A DNA stretch of 64,000 nt, taken from assembly GCF_016807185.1 (NCBI RefSeq), contig NZ_JAEVYN010000001.1, forward strand, positions 1 to 64,000, in the 5' to 3' direction. Origin of the DNA: Leptolyngbya sp. Cla-17 (GTDB lineage Bacteria; Cyanobacteriota; Cyanobacteriia; Leptolyngbyales; Leptolyngbyaceae). Of this stretch, positions 8,487 to 17,139 are shown piece by piece. Below the pieces are notes generated by a model that searched no databases, was not told the origin of the DNA, and saw only the letters and a program-made list of their open reading frames with translations. The position numbers were made by a program, and so were the translations under genes. How positions within the stretch are numbered: position 1 is the first letter of the stretch; each line of letters begins with the position of its first letter.

Positions 8487-9926
8487 ATGCCACCTTTCCT
8501 GCAACCTGAATTCTTCTCTCAATGCCATCTAAATCTTATGAATCAACCTTCTTCCTATCTACTCCAAATTCCTATCGCTCAAGCTCCAGACAGCGTGACG
8601 GTGCAACTCGCTCAAGCGGAATCCAATCCAGCCGTCGCGCCTCAGACTGAGGAGTCAGGTAGCTGGTTAGCCGTTTTTCCAATCGTGCTGTCGATCGCCG
8701 GAGTGATCTTGCTCGCCTGGTTTATCAAAAGCTTCATGCAAATCTGCAACCCCAACGAGATTTTAATTTTGTCGGGTCGCAAGCATCGCAACAAGGAAGG
8801 GGAAGATGTCGGCTATCGGGTGATTTTTGGCGGACGGGTGATCGCGATTCCGATTTTGGAAACGGTGAAGCGAATGGATGTCACCAGTATGCCCGTGCCC
8901 GTAGAGGTTAAAAATGCTTACTCCAAAGGCGGTACACCCCTCCACATTCAGGCCATTGCCAATGTCAAAACTTCTAGCGACCCAGCGATTGTAGGTAACG
9001 CGATCGAGCGGTTTTTGGATCGCGATCGCTCCGAAATTGCCCGTGTGGCGCGAGAAACCTTGGAAGGCAATCTGCGTGGGGTTGTTGCCATGCTGACCCC
9101 CGAACAGGTGAATGAAGATCGTCTCCAGTTTGCCGAACGGATTGCTCAAGATGTCACCCGTGATTTGGTCAAGCTAGGACTGCAACTCGATACTTTCAAG
9201 ATTCAAAATGTAGCGGATGATGTGGACTACCTGCGATCGATTGGACGCAAACGTATCGCTCAAATCATCCGCGATGCAGAAATTGCGGAAGCCGAAGCCG
9301 TCAGTCAGGCAGATCGGATTGAAGCCGACTGTCAGCAGCAGTCGGAAGTTGCCAAATCCCAAGCACTCGCCATCATTCAGCAACGACAAAACGAACTGCG
9401 AAAAGTGAAAGCTGAGCTAGAACAGCGGGCGCGATCAGAAGAAGAACGCACCAAAGCCGCCGAAAAAGAAGCAAGGGCGCGCGCTGAGCAGGCATTTCAG
9501 ACGGTCCGGGCAGAGCTAGAACGGTTGCGGTTGGAAGCCGATCAAGTCTTACCCGCCGAAGCAGATCGCGAAGCCAAAACCTTTTACGCTAAGGGTGCCG
9601 CCGCCGAACTCTCAGAAAACGCCAAGGCATCGGCGCTGGTCAACGATATGCTCTCAGAGGTTTGGCAGAAAACGGGCGTGGATGCGGCAGAGGTGTTTTT
9701 GATTCAGCAAATTGAAATGGTGCTGCAAGAAGCTGCCAAAATTCCGAACCGTTTGCACTTGGAAAACATTAACGTGATCGACAACGGTGATGGCAAAACC
9801 CTCGCCAGCCTGATGAATGTCTATCCCGAAATCGTCCGTCAGTTTCTCGATCGCGTCGATCAAACCTTAGGAATTGACGTAGCATCGACCCTCAATCGCC
9901 AGCGCGATCGCAAAAATAATCCGTAA
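8487..9926 (+). CDS. Flotillin (SPFH/band-7 membrane scaffold protein), first copy
   Basis: The 479-residue flotillin has a membrane segment at about 55-78 (WLAVFPIVLSIAGVILLAW). The SPFH domain starts with MQICNPNEILILSG and includes EVKNAYSKGGTPLHIQAIAN and ETLEGNLRGVVAMLTPEQVNEDR. A long Glu/Ala-rich coiled coil spans about 270-375, and a C-terminal oligomerisation region follows. Flotillins assemble on the cytoplasmic membrane face and organise functional microdomains. The first ATG at 8487 gives an unusual N terminus; the ATG at 8538 (MNQPSSYLLQ) is an alternative. It is placed 26 nt after the NfeD-like gene, with a second flotillin 38 nt downstream. Confidence 0.9.
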   Translation: MPPFLQPEFFSQCHLNLMNQPSSYLLQIPIAQAPDSVTVQLAQAESNPAVAPQTEESGSWLAVFPIVLSIAGVILLAWFIKSFMQICNPNEILILSGRKHRNKEGEDVGYRVIFGGRVIAIPILETVKRMDVTSMPVPVEVKNAYSKGGTPLHIQAIANVKTSSDPAIVGNAIERFLDRDRSEIARVARETLEGNLRGVVAMLTPEQVNEDRLQFAERIAQDVTRDLVKLGLQLDTFKIQNVADDVDYLRSIGRKRIAQIIRDAEIAEAEAVSQADRIEADCQQQSEVAKSQALAIIQQRQNELRKVKAELEQRARSEEERTKAAEKEARARAEQAFQTVRAELERLRLEADQVLPAEADREAKTFYAKGAAAELSENAKASALVNDMLSEVWQKTGVDAAEVFLIQQIEMVLQEAAKIPNRLHLENINVIDNGDGKTLASLMNVYPEIVRQFLDRVDQTLGIDVASTLNRQRDRKNNP

Positions 9927-9964
9927 TATCCTCCCATTCTGCGAATTGTCATAGGAAAACAACC

Positions 9965-11296
9965 ATGTTTGAATCGATTATTGCCCTGCTGGGAATTTTG
10001 GGATTGGGGACGGGCGCGGGCTTATTCGCCATCCGCAACCTGTATTACATTTGTCAGCCCAACGAAGTATTAATTTTTGCCGGAAGTTCTCATGAGCTTG
10101 CCAACGGGCGCAGAGTGGGCTATCGCCTGGTCAAAGGCGGGAGCAGTGTGCGGGTGCCTTTGCTGGAGCGGGCACTGCGGATGGATCTGAGCAATATGAT
10201 TATTGATCTAAAAGTTGCCAATGCTTACTCCAAAGGTGGCATTCCGCTGAAGGTGGAAGGGGTTGCCAACATCAAAATTGCTGGGGAAGAACCCGCCATT
10301 CACAATGCGATCGAGCGACTATTGGGCAAAAACCGTGCCGAAATTGAACAGATGGCAAAGGAAACCCTGGAAGGCAATCTGCGCGGTGTTCTTGCCAGCC
10401 TCACGCCAGAACAGGTGAACGAAGACAAAATCGCCTTTGCTAAAAGCTTATTGGATGAAGCCGAAGATGACCTGGAAAAATTGGGCTTGGTGTTAGACAC
10501 GCTGCAAATCCAAAACATTTCCGATGATGTCCGCTATCTTGACTCGATCGGACGCAAGCAGCAGGCAGACATGCTGCGCGACTCTCGGATTGCTGAAGCC
10601 CAGGCAAAAGCAGAATCCGCGATTCAAACCTCGGAAAATAGCAAAATCACCTCGCTCAGTCGTCTGGATCGCGATATGGGAATTGCCAAAGCCGATGCTC
10701 AACGTCGCCTTACCGACGCAACCACGATGCGCGAGGCGGTGATTGCCGAAGCGATCGCCGAAATCGCCTCCGAGCTTGCCCGAATTCAAGCCGAAGTGCC
10801 CGTTCAGCAAGAACGCATCAAGCAGGTGAAACAGCAGTTGCAGGCAGATGTGATTGCCCCCGCAGAGGCACAATCGAAGCAGGCGATCGCCCAAGCCCAA
10901 GGTAACGCCGCCAAAATCCTGGAAGACGGTAAAGCCAGAGCCGAAGGCACCCTACGCCTTGCGGAATCTTGGCGCGATGCCGGTTCTAATGCCCGCGACA
11001 TCTATCTATTGCAGCGCCTAGAAACCCTGCTGAAAACCCTCACTGCCGCTGTTCCCGATGTCACCGTGCAAAATATCACTATGGTAGACAGCAGCAACAG
11101 CAACACTGCCACCCAACTCGCTACCTTCATCGAGCAACTCCGCCAAACCACTGGCATCGACCTCGCCGAAACCGTCCAAAACTTGTCCACCTCACTACCA
11201 AAGCAACTTCCTGGTGCATCTGACGATAGGGCGCAAGGGTTTACTAATCTACCTACCCGTCAACCGCGATCTCAGGCAATCTCTGACATGATTTGA
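9965..11296 (+). CDS. Flotillin (SPFH/band-7 membrane scaffold protein), second copy
   Basis: The 443-residue paralogue of the preceding flotillin shares the membrane segment (IIALLGILGLGTGAGLF), YICQPNEVLIFAGSS, DLKVANAYSKGGIPLKVEG and the ETLEGNLRGVLASLTPEQ block. It lacks the roughly 55-residue N-terminal extension of the first copy, so its membrane segment is right at the N terminus. An Ala/Glu/Gln-rich coiled coil covers about 215-340. The C terminus is more divergent and ends in a Ser/Pro/Gln-rich tail. Two non-identical subunits side by side suggest a hetero-oligomeric scaffold with the NfeD-like protein. The order NfeD-like, flotillin, flotillin with gaps under 40 nt argues for one operon. 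Confidence 0.9.
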   Translation: MFESIIALLGILGLGTGAGLFAIRNLYYICQPNEVLIFAGSSHELANGRRVGYRLVKGGSSVRVPLLERALRMDLSNMIIDLKVANAYSKGGIPLKVEGVANIKIAGEEPAIHNAIERLLGKNRAEIEQMAKETLEGNLRGVLASLTPEQVNEDKIAFAKSLLDEAEDDLEKLGLVLDTLQIQNISDDVRYLDSIGRKQQADMLRDSRIAEAQAKAESAIQTSENSKITSLSRLDRDMGIAKADAQRRLTDATTMREAVIAEAIAEIASELARIQAEVPVQQERIKQVKQQLQADVIAPAEAQSKQAIAQAQGNAAKILEDGKARAEGTLRLAESWRDAGSNARDIYLLQRLETLLKTLTAAVPDVTVQNITMVDSSNSNTATQLATFIEQLRQTTGIDLAETVQNLSTSLPKQLPGASDDRAQGFTNLPTRQPRSQAISDMI

Positions 11297-11389
11297 TCCA
11301 TTGCTTCAGGTTCATCAGCAAATAGCCCAATCAGTTGATCGCTGCTACCTTTACAGGCTTGGGCGATCGCGTGGTTATTCGACTTCAAT

Positions 11390-11432
11390 AGAGAGATCGC
11401 CCCTCTCCATCGGAACTTGGGGCGATCTCTCT
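11390..11432. terminator. Perfect 14-bp inverted repeat after the flotillin operon
   Basis: AGAGAGATCGCCCC at 11390-11403 is exactly complementary to GGGGCGATCTCTCT at 11419-11432, with a 15-nt loop. A pyrimidine-rich stretch (TCTTATTCCC) follows. It could end transcription of the flotillin operon; it could also be a small mobile hairpin repeat containing part of HIP1. Confidence 0.45.
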
Positions 11433-11500
11433 TCTTATTCCCAGCCTGGGGCGATCGCTCACGCTAAACTGTTAATACGAAGCAGCATAAGAAATTTGAG

Positions 11501-11701
11501 ATGAAAATTAAGGCGATTATCTGGCAGGAGGACGGTGTTTGGTGTGCTTCTGTACCAGCTCTTCCGGGTTGCCATACTTGGGGAGAAAGCTACGAGCAAT
11601 TACTAGAAATGTTAGAGGATGCCATTCAAGGTTGGCTTGAAGTTGCTGGACAGCAAGAAACCCTTGAGCCAGAAAAACAGTTGATTGAATTAACTGTATG
11701 A
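11501..11701 (+). CDS. hicB: HicB-type antitoxin (short form)
   Basis: The 66-residue protein consists only of the partial RNase H-like fold of HicB antitoxins. It starts with MKIKAIIWQEDGVWCASVPA, followed by LPGCHTWGESYEQLLEMLEDAIQGWLEVAG. It has no C-terminal ribbon-helix-helix or HTH domain, so DNA binding for autoregulation is not obvious from this chain. Its product should neutralise the HicA toxin encoded immediately downstream: the stop overlaps the hicA start (ATGA at 11698-11701), implying translational coupling. Gene order antitoxin-toxin is the reverse of the classic hicA-hicB order but common in cyanobacteria. Confidence 0.88.
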   Translation: MKIKAIIWQEDGVWCASVPALPGCHTWGESYEQLLEMLEDAIQGWLEVAGQQETLEPEKQLIELTV

Positions 11702-11907
11702 AGTCTATTTCCGGTAAAGCGTTGTGCAAGATTGTTGAGCAGTATGGTTGGGAGTTGAAACGCATCACTGGTAGTCATCACATTTACGCTAAAGAAGGTG
11801 AAACCGTGATTCTTTCAATTCCTGTTCATAGCAATCGAGATTTACCGACTGGCACTTTAAGAAGTCTTCTCAAAGATGCGGGATTGACAGAGGAAGATTT
11901 AGATTAA
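11698..11907 (+). CDS. hicA: HicA-type mRNA interferase toxin
   Basis: The 69-residue toxin has the double-stranded-RNA-binding-like fold of HicA. The start is SGKALCKIVEQYGWELKRIT, followed by GSHHIYAKEG, which carries the catalytic histidine. The family ending is SIPVHSNRDLPTGTLRSLLK. HicA cleaves mRNA and tmRNA when released from HicB. All expected residues are present, so it appears intact. It overlaps hicB by 4 nt and is convergent with surE. Confidence 0.9.
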   Translation: MKSISGKALCKIVEQYGWELKRITGSHHIYAKEGETVILSIPVHSNRDLPTGTLRSLLKDAGLTEEDLD

Positions 11908-11970
11908 CTGGAGTGCCATTTCTTAAGTATGCTGGGGCGATCGCGCTGCTCCTTCACAACGTGGGGAGAC

Positions 11971-11998
11971 CGCTCTATTATTGGGGTTCAATAGAGCG
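11971..11998. terminator. Hairpin between convergent hicA and surE
   Basis: CGCTCTATT (11971-11979) pairs with AATAGAGCG (11990-11998) across a 10-nt loop, within a HIP1-rich 130-bp gap between two convergent genes. No clear T run is present on either strand, so termination is only probable. Confidence 0.35.
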
Positions 11999-12037
11999 AT
12001 CGCTCCGCTCTTTCGCAGATTTGAGCGCCGTCATAGC

Positions 12038-12850
12038 TCAACTGATCAAGGGCGCATAGTTAGATAGCTCTTTTGCCCAATCTTTTAGATTTTCTAGACC
12101 TTTTGAAGCGGTTAAATTATATTGCAACGGCGTGATTGTAATGTAGTTTTGTCGATTTGCCTGAACATCCGTGGGAATGACCTCGGCGAACTCCGATGAG
12201 TCTTCTACCTCCTCCAGCAGTTCTCCTGCTAGCCAGTAATAGGTTTTGCCCCGTGGATCAACTCGCTTTTCAAACACATCGATGTATCGGCGCACCCCCT
12301 GACGAGTGACAGCAACACCCGCGATCGCCTCCGACTTGACCGCAGGCACATTCACATTCAACAACATCGAGGGAGGAAGGGGCCGTTTTTCGAGCTTGGC
12401 AACCAGCGATCGCGCGAAATTTGCTGCTGGCACAAAGTCTTGAGATGAAAAGCTGGTCAAACTAAATGCAATGCCAGGAATACCCTCAATCACACCTTCC
12501 ATAGCGGCGGATACCGTGCCTGAATACAGAACATCTGTGCCCAAATTGGACCCATGATTAATCCCGGATAGCACTAGATCAGGTTTTTCCTCAAGTAATG
12601 CCCATAGCGCCAGCTTGACGCAGTCCGAAGGTGTTCCAGAACATGCCCATGCTTTGATGGCGGGATGAAACACCGATTCCACCCGATCAGCACGAATCGG
12701 CTGGTGGAGCGTCAGTCCATGCCCCGTTGCCGATCGCTCGCGATCAGGGCAGACCACAAAAACCTCGTGTCCGGCTTCTGCCAGAGTGTTTGCCAACGAG
12801 CGAATGCCTAGTGAAAAAATGCCGTCATCATTACTGACTAATAGTCTCAT
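12038..12850 (-). CDS. surE: 5'/3'-nucleotidase SurE
   Basis: Metal-dependent phosphatase acting on nucleoside 5'- and 3'-monophosphates and short polyphosphates; a survival protein in stationary phase. The start at 12850 gives MRLLVSNDDGIFSLGIRSLA, the invariant SurE N terminus with the NDDG metal-binding motif. An 11-codon upstream extension in the open frame is not family-like. Other signatures are CPDRERSATGHGLTL, CSGTPSDCVKLAL and LSGINHGSNLGTDVLYSGTV, which hold the remaining metal and phosphate ligands. About 270 residues, full length. Its upstream side faces the decayed IS630 element at 12911. Confidence 0.96.
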   Translation of the reverse strand: MRLLVSNDDGIFSLGIRSLANTLAEAGHEVFVVCPDRERSATGHGLTLHQPIRADRVESVFHPAIKAWACSGTPSDCVKLALWALLEEKPDLVLSGINHGSNLGTDVLYSGTVSAAMEGVIEGIPGIAFSLTSFSSQDFVPAANFARSLVAKLEKRPLPPSMLLNVNVPAVKSEAIAGVAVTRQGVRRYIDVFEKRVDPRGKTYYWLAGELLEEVEDSSEFAEVIPTDVQANRQNYITITPLQYNLTASKGLENLKDWAKELSNYAPLIS

Positions 12851-12910
12851 TGCCTGCCGCCTTTGGATGGTGCCTATGCCCATTGTCCATTAGACTGCCA
12901 ACAAGTCATA

Positions 12911-14042
12911 TGAAATCCGGGTGTAAGCTTACTGCATAGAGTTAGCCTAGAAAGTCCTATGCCCAAACGCCTAACCCTTGAGCCTCATCTCAGTTGTGAA
13001 GAATTGGAGGAGCGGTATCGTCAAGCGAAAGAGGGGATCGAACGTAGTCAGTACCAAATTCTGTGGCTACTGGCGAAGGACAAGCGGACGGCAGAGGTGC
13101 GCGAGGTAACGGGGTATTCGTTGCGCTGGATACGGGTGATAGCCAATCGCTACAATCGAAAGGGAGACGCAAGTGTGGGGGATGGTCGGCAGCACAATTG
13201 TGGAGCCGAACCTTTACTCGATGAAGTTCAACAAGCCCAACTCCTGCAAGCGATTGCAACGCCTACGACTGAAAACGGCTTGTGGAATGGACGCAAGGTT
13301 GCCGATTGGATGAGTCGAGTGCTGAGCGTCCAGTGTCGCCTCAGCGAGGGTGGGAATACCTCAAGCAGATGGAGTTTCGCCTGCGAGTGCCGCGCCCTGA
13401 GCATCAGCAGCAAGACCCGCAAGAACAGGAAGCCTGGAAAAAAAACTGCCCGTGCGAGTAGAGCAGTTGCGTCAGCAGTATCCTCAGGCAGAGATTCAAC
13501 TCTGGGCAATGGATGAACATCGAATCGGTCTCAAGCCCGTGCTGCGGCGCATCTGGGTGCCTTGGTGGGAAAACCCAATTGCTAAAGTGCAGTGGCGTTA
13601 TGAGTGGGTCTGGGTCTACGGTTTTGTTCATCCTGCCTCCGGCGAGACGTACTGGTGGATCATGCCCAAAGTCAACATCGACTTGTTCAATCGAGTCTTA
13701 GCAGACTTTGCTCAGCATTTTGGATTGGGTCAGCACAAACATGTTTTATTGAGCGTTGACCAAGCGGGTTGGCACACGAGTGACAAGGTAGTATTACCCG
13801 AAGGTTTGCACCTGGAATTTCTCCCCCCCTATTCACCTGAGTTACAGCCCGCAGAACGCCTGTGGTCAATTTTGGATGAACCGATTGTAAATCGTATCTT
13901 TGAGAAGATTGAAGACCTTGAACAAGTACTTTGTGACCGCTGCTGTGCACTGCTTAAGCAGCACGAATTTATTCGAGGTCTGACTCATTTTCACTGGTGG
14001 CAGGAAGCTAATGCTTAACGATAACTACTTAGCCGGATTTCA
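12911..14042 (+). mobile_element. IS630-family insertion sequence, decayed copy, flanked by TA
   Basis: The element runs from TGAAATCCGG at 12911 to its inverted complement CCGGATTTCA ending at 14042. TA dinucleotides lie directly outside (12909-12910 and 14043-14044), the expected target duplication for IS630/Tc1-mariner transposition. It is 1132 bp long and carries a single transposase gene split over three frames. It sits between surE and nurA, only 6 bp beyond the nurA stop codon. Confidence 0.88.
12959..14018 (+). pseudogene. IS630-family transposase, interrupted by two frame changes
   Basis: The first frame (12959 on) holds the N-terminal helix-turn-helix half (EVTGYSLRWIRVIANRYNRK, GLWNGRKVADWMSRV). 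Near 13313-13330 the coding sense moves to another frame (ERPVSPQRGWEYLKQMEF). At the eight-A run 13438-13445 it moves again to the DDE half (MDEHRIGL, SVDQAGWH, PYSPELQPAERLW). Both changes are -1. The second lies on A AAA AAC, a classic slippery heptamer, so it may be programmed or may be loss of one A. The first has no slippery site and is probably an inactivating mutation. The catalytic D, D and E are retained. Confidence 0.85.
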
Positions 14043-14048
14043 TATCAT

Positions 14049-15221
14049 CTATCGTCGCCTGGCTTTGCTGACCATTTTGCGAGAGAGTCGCAGGGTTAAT
14101 TCCTCTGATTCCGCCCAGTCTTGCAGCAGCCGGAAAAATAGTTGGCGATCTTCAGCTTTGAGCACTGCGGTTTGATCAGCCGTTTCAATCACATAGGGAT
14201 AGCCACCGCCGATGATGACTTCGCACCGCACCCAGTCTAAAATTTGCTCCAGCCGTCCACAGTCATAAATCCATTGAGGTAGTTCTAAACGCACGGGTAA
14301 ACCGTCGTGGGCTTTGAGGTAAGTAAAGCTGATTTGGTCAGCGATCGCTACAGGGTAGTCATGTAAAACACCAGAGCGCCGGCAGGAAAAAAGCGGCGTG
14401 CGATCTCCCCACTGCATAAAGGTTCCGAGTAGCGGTGCATCGTGAATCGAAGGAGCATCGGGCAGGTTGAACAGGCGTTGCAGCATGACTGTCAAATCCC
14501 GCGCATAGCTGGTGTCAATGTAGCCCACCACGGGCACCTGGTAGTGTTCGCTTGCCTGCAACAGCCGCACAACGCATTTCACATAAAAATCTCGCGTGGT
14601 CTGATCAAACGCTTCTGCAAAAGTGACGACCAGGGAACCATCAAAGAATGCCAGACAGGCGCGATCGCCCGCCCGATCTTCCATGTATTGAATGAGTCGC
14701 TCCACTTCCATTTCAAATCGGCGCATGTTCACCCGCCGATCCACCGGATCACCGCTGCTACTTGCTTTCAGATCTGCGGGAGTCATCACATCCACGGCAA
14801 TATCTTTGTCGTAGTGTTTATTAGCAGAATGAAAGTTTTCAAACCAGCCAATTTGGATCAACGCGATCGGAAGAGAGATATCCTTGCCAGGATAAATTTG
14901 GGAGCCATCCACTGCAAAGGTGGAAATGTCCGTCAGGCGATCGCGCACCCAGGCATGGCTGTCTTCGCGGCTTTGCCATACCAGCCCAGAGGATTTCACC
15001 CAATTACCATCATTGACCAGCGATTCCAAGGGTTCCGCGCCGCGATCGCTGGGAGCACAGTCGCTTAAATCCTTGAGAATCGCATCTTCTGACATATGAG
15101 AAGCCTTTGCCAAAGCGACACGATATTTCTGAAAAGCTTGCTGTGCCGTGTGATCAAACCGCTCAAAATCGGCTCGTTTCTCTTTAAGCAGCGCTAAGAT
15201 TTGAGAAGATTTGAGGGGCAT
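14049..15221 (-). CDS. nurA: NurA-domain DNA repair nuclease
   Basis: The 390-residue protein carries the NurA nuclease domain with its two characteristic acidic motifs, STFAVDGSQIYPGKD (residues about 100-115) and CLAFFDGSLVVTF (about 203-215). In archaea NurA works with HerA helicase in end resection of double-strand breaks. Cyanobacterial homologues are conserved, but their partner is less clear. The N terminus is helical. The gene is complete: the IS630 element ends just 6 bp past its stop. No herA neighbour is visible in this window. Confidence 0.85.
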   Translation of the reverse strand: MPLKSSQILALLKEKRADFERFDHTAQQAFQKYRVALAKASHMSEDAILKDLSDCAPSDRGAEPLESLVNDGNWVKSSGLVWQSREDSHAWVRDRLTDISTFAVDGSQIYPGKDISLPIALIQIGWFENFHSANKHYDKDIAVDVMTPADLKASSSGDPVDRRVNMRRFEMEVERLIQYMEDRAGDRACLAFFDGSLVVTFAEAFDQTTRDFYVKCVVRLLQASEHYQVPVVGYIDTSYARDLTVMLQRLFNLPDAPSIHDAPLLGTFMQWGDRTPLFSCRRSGVLHDYPVAIADQISFTYLKAHDGLPVRLELPQWIYDCGRLEQILDWVRCEVIIGGGYPYVIETADQTAVLKAEDRQLFFRLLQDWAESEELTLRLSRKMVSKARRR

Positions 15222-15294
15222 GGTAGAGAAGGGAAGGGGTAGAGGAGTGGATTGGATAGCCCTCTTACTTTAATACACTTGATCTGTTCTATAT

Positions 15295-16878
15295 CTATTT
15301 TCGGGTCCTTTTCTGATGTAGCTGTCGGGTTTCATCCAGAATCAACGTGACATCTTCTTCAGACAGATTTTGAACATAGTTAATTTTAATTTCTTCGAGC
15401 AGGTCGGTAATCAGAGTTTGCACCTCTTGTAGGTTGCTTTGCTGGGCCTGTTGAATAAAGGAACCGCTTAAATTTTGCATGAGGCGAGCAGCCAATTCGG
15501 CGGTTTTGGGGTCATCCAGGGCGGTCTTTAAGGTGTTGTGGATGAGTTGGGTAATATCATGAACCAGATGCTCGGTGATTTGAGCAGGTACAGCGCCAAT
15601 GCCGGGTATTGCTTGCAATCCTCGATAAGCAGGCGATTGATTCATCACGGTCTCAATGCTGTGGCGCACTAATGCTTCTAAATCGGGCTGAATTTTTGGA
15701 AAGATTTGATGCACCATCATTTGCGTCAGATGCGCCGCGATCGCCTCGATCTCGTTGACATTATTCACATCGACATAGCGACGGGAGGTGGCACGCTGTA
15801 GCATATTCGTCAGTTCTCCACGGCGAATGGAACCCTGGATTTGGTTAATCACCTGGACAATGATCACCTCTACCATTTCACTCGCGATCGCCGACACAAA
15901 ACCTTGCCGTGCCCGCGCCTGAATTCGCTCCAGATTAATTAGCTGTGCCTGATGCAACCGGAGGGTAGTTGGCAACACCCGTAATAGTGTCCAAGTGGGA
16001 GCAAACAGACTAAACGGTACAAACAGCGGAATATCGTACCATCGCCAAATCATGGCATCTAGCCAGGTCAAGCTAGAATAGCGACGGCTGATGTAGTAAG
16101 TGCGCGCCAGAAACTCTAACAAGAATAGGATCACAAACGGAGCATCCAGCAGCCAAAAATTGTTGGTTGGATTGCCGTTCTCATCCACGGTGCGATAGTA
16201 ATTAGTCTGTATTAAGGGTCGGATGGTTTGAGAAAACCAGGCAATCTCGCTGTTCCAGGTTGTGGGAGAGAGGTAGTTTGGATATCTGGAATTGTTAGTA
16301 CTCCAAAAAATATTAAAGGCTTCCTTGGTAGACACCTTCGTGTTTGTCCGAGTAGCAACACGATTTCGGATATTGTTTTTAATTTTTTCTAGGGCACCAC
16401 TTTTGCCGGATGCCGCAAATGGGTTGGTCTCAACCATTTCGGTGCTTAGTTTTTGCAGTTTAGTCAAGGTGGCTTGAACGGCGACATCTTGCAATCCGGC
16501 TTCCACTCCCTTTTGGGCAAGTTGGCTTTCAAGCTGGGCAACGGCATCTAAATAGGCTTGGGTGTCTCGGTGTGGCTCGATTCCTTTAACGGGGTCATAG
16601 AGGCAGATAACTGCTGACTGCTGAATGGTGCGCGATGGTTGCCCTGTTTCGACTGAGCGATCGCGGCAGATGTTCGTGGGCAGCGGAATATTCAGCTTGA
16701 AGTTAGTCAAGGGAATGCCCAGGTTTCCTTGCAGCCAAAAGTTTCGCCATGGCACATAGGTGAGATCGAAGGTGATAAGTGCCAGATTGGTGACTGCTGC
16801 GATCGCCATGAATCGCTCAAACCAAAGATTTTTGCGACGTTTTGACAAACCAGGCGAAGAATATTTTTGAAGAGACAT
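15295..16878 (-). CDS. Conserved membrane protein with ion-channel-like segment, function unknown
   Basis: The 527-residue protein is not confidently assigned. An N-terminal hydrophobic helix is at about 24-42 (FMAIAAVTNLALITFDLTYV), followed by a large loop (about 50-235). A cluster of two to three membrane helices lies at about 243-310 (LLDAPFVILFLLEFLARTYY, DIPLFVPFSLFAPTWTLLRV). A long amphipathic helical tail runs from about 320 to the end. The segment WTLLRVLPTTLRLHQAQ has arginines at a regular spacing, reminiscent of a voltage-sensor S4 helix, preceded by an acidic S3-like helix. No selectivity filter is visible. It is encoded alone, divergent from the TpsB-type gene. Confidence 0.55.
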   Translation of the reverse strand: MSLQKYSSPGLSKRRKNLWFERFMAIAAVTNLALITFDLTYVPWRNFWLQGNLGIPLTNFKLNIPLPTNICRDRSVETGQPSRTIQQSAVICLYDPVKGIEPHRDTQAYLDAVAQLESQLAQKGVEAGLQDVAVQATLTKLQKLSTEMVETNPFAASGKSGALEKIKNNIRNRVATRTNTKVSTKEAFNIFWSTNNSRYPNYLSPTTWNSEIAWFSQTIRPLIQTNYYRTVDENGNPTNNFWLLDAPFVILFLLEFLARTYYISRRYSSLTWLDAMIWRWYDIPLFVPFSLFAPTWTLLRVLPTTLRLHQAQLINLERIQARARQGFVSAIASEMVEVIIVQVINQIQGSIRRGELTNMLQRATSRRYVDVNNVNEIEAIAAHLTQMMVHQIFPKIQPDLEALVRHSIETVMNQSPAYRGLQAIPGIGAVPAQITEHLVHDITQLIHNTLKTALDDPKTAELAARLMQNLSGSFIQQAQQSNLQEVQTLITDLLEEIKINYVQNLSEEDVTLILDETRQLHQKRTRK

Positions 16879-17139
16879 GACGAATAACGAGTGGCGAATA
16901 ACAAGTGGAAATAAAATCTGTTGATTGCGAACTCACGGTACCAATCTCATTCATCATCATGCCTGATCTGCAATCCGCCTACGCAGCTTAATATCAAGTC
17001 ACTTTCATCGATCGAACATCAAAATTTACTAACGATTTCTCAGTCCTCCGTCAGCTCTAAGATTTGTCCGGGTTTGTTGCAATTCTCACGAGGATTTGAA
17101 TAAGGAGAGTAAAATTCTCTCGGAGTAAACTAGCGCAGC

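Noticed and set aside
11301..11504. 67-residue frame between the flotillin operon and hicB
   Set aside because: It spans the 14-bp inverted repeat and HIP1-rich spacer; low-complexity translation.
11301..12037. Possible CRISPR or tandem array suggested by repeated GGCGATCGC
   Set aside because: These are scattered HIP1 octamers without regular spacing or spacers.
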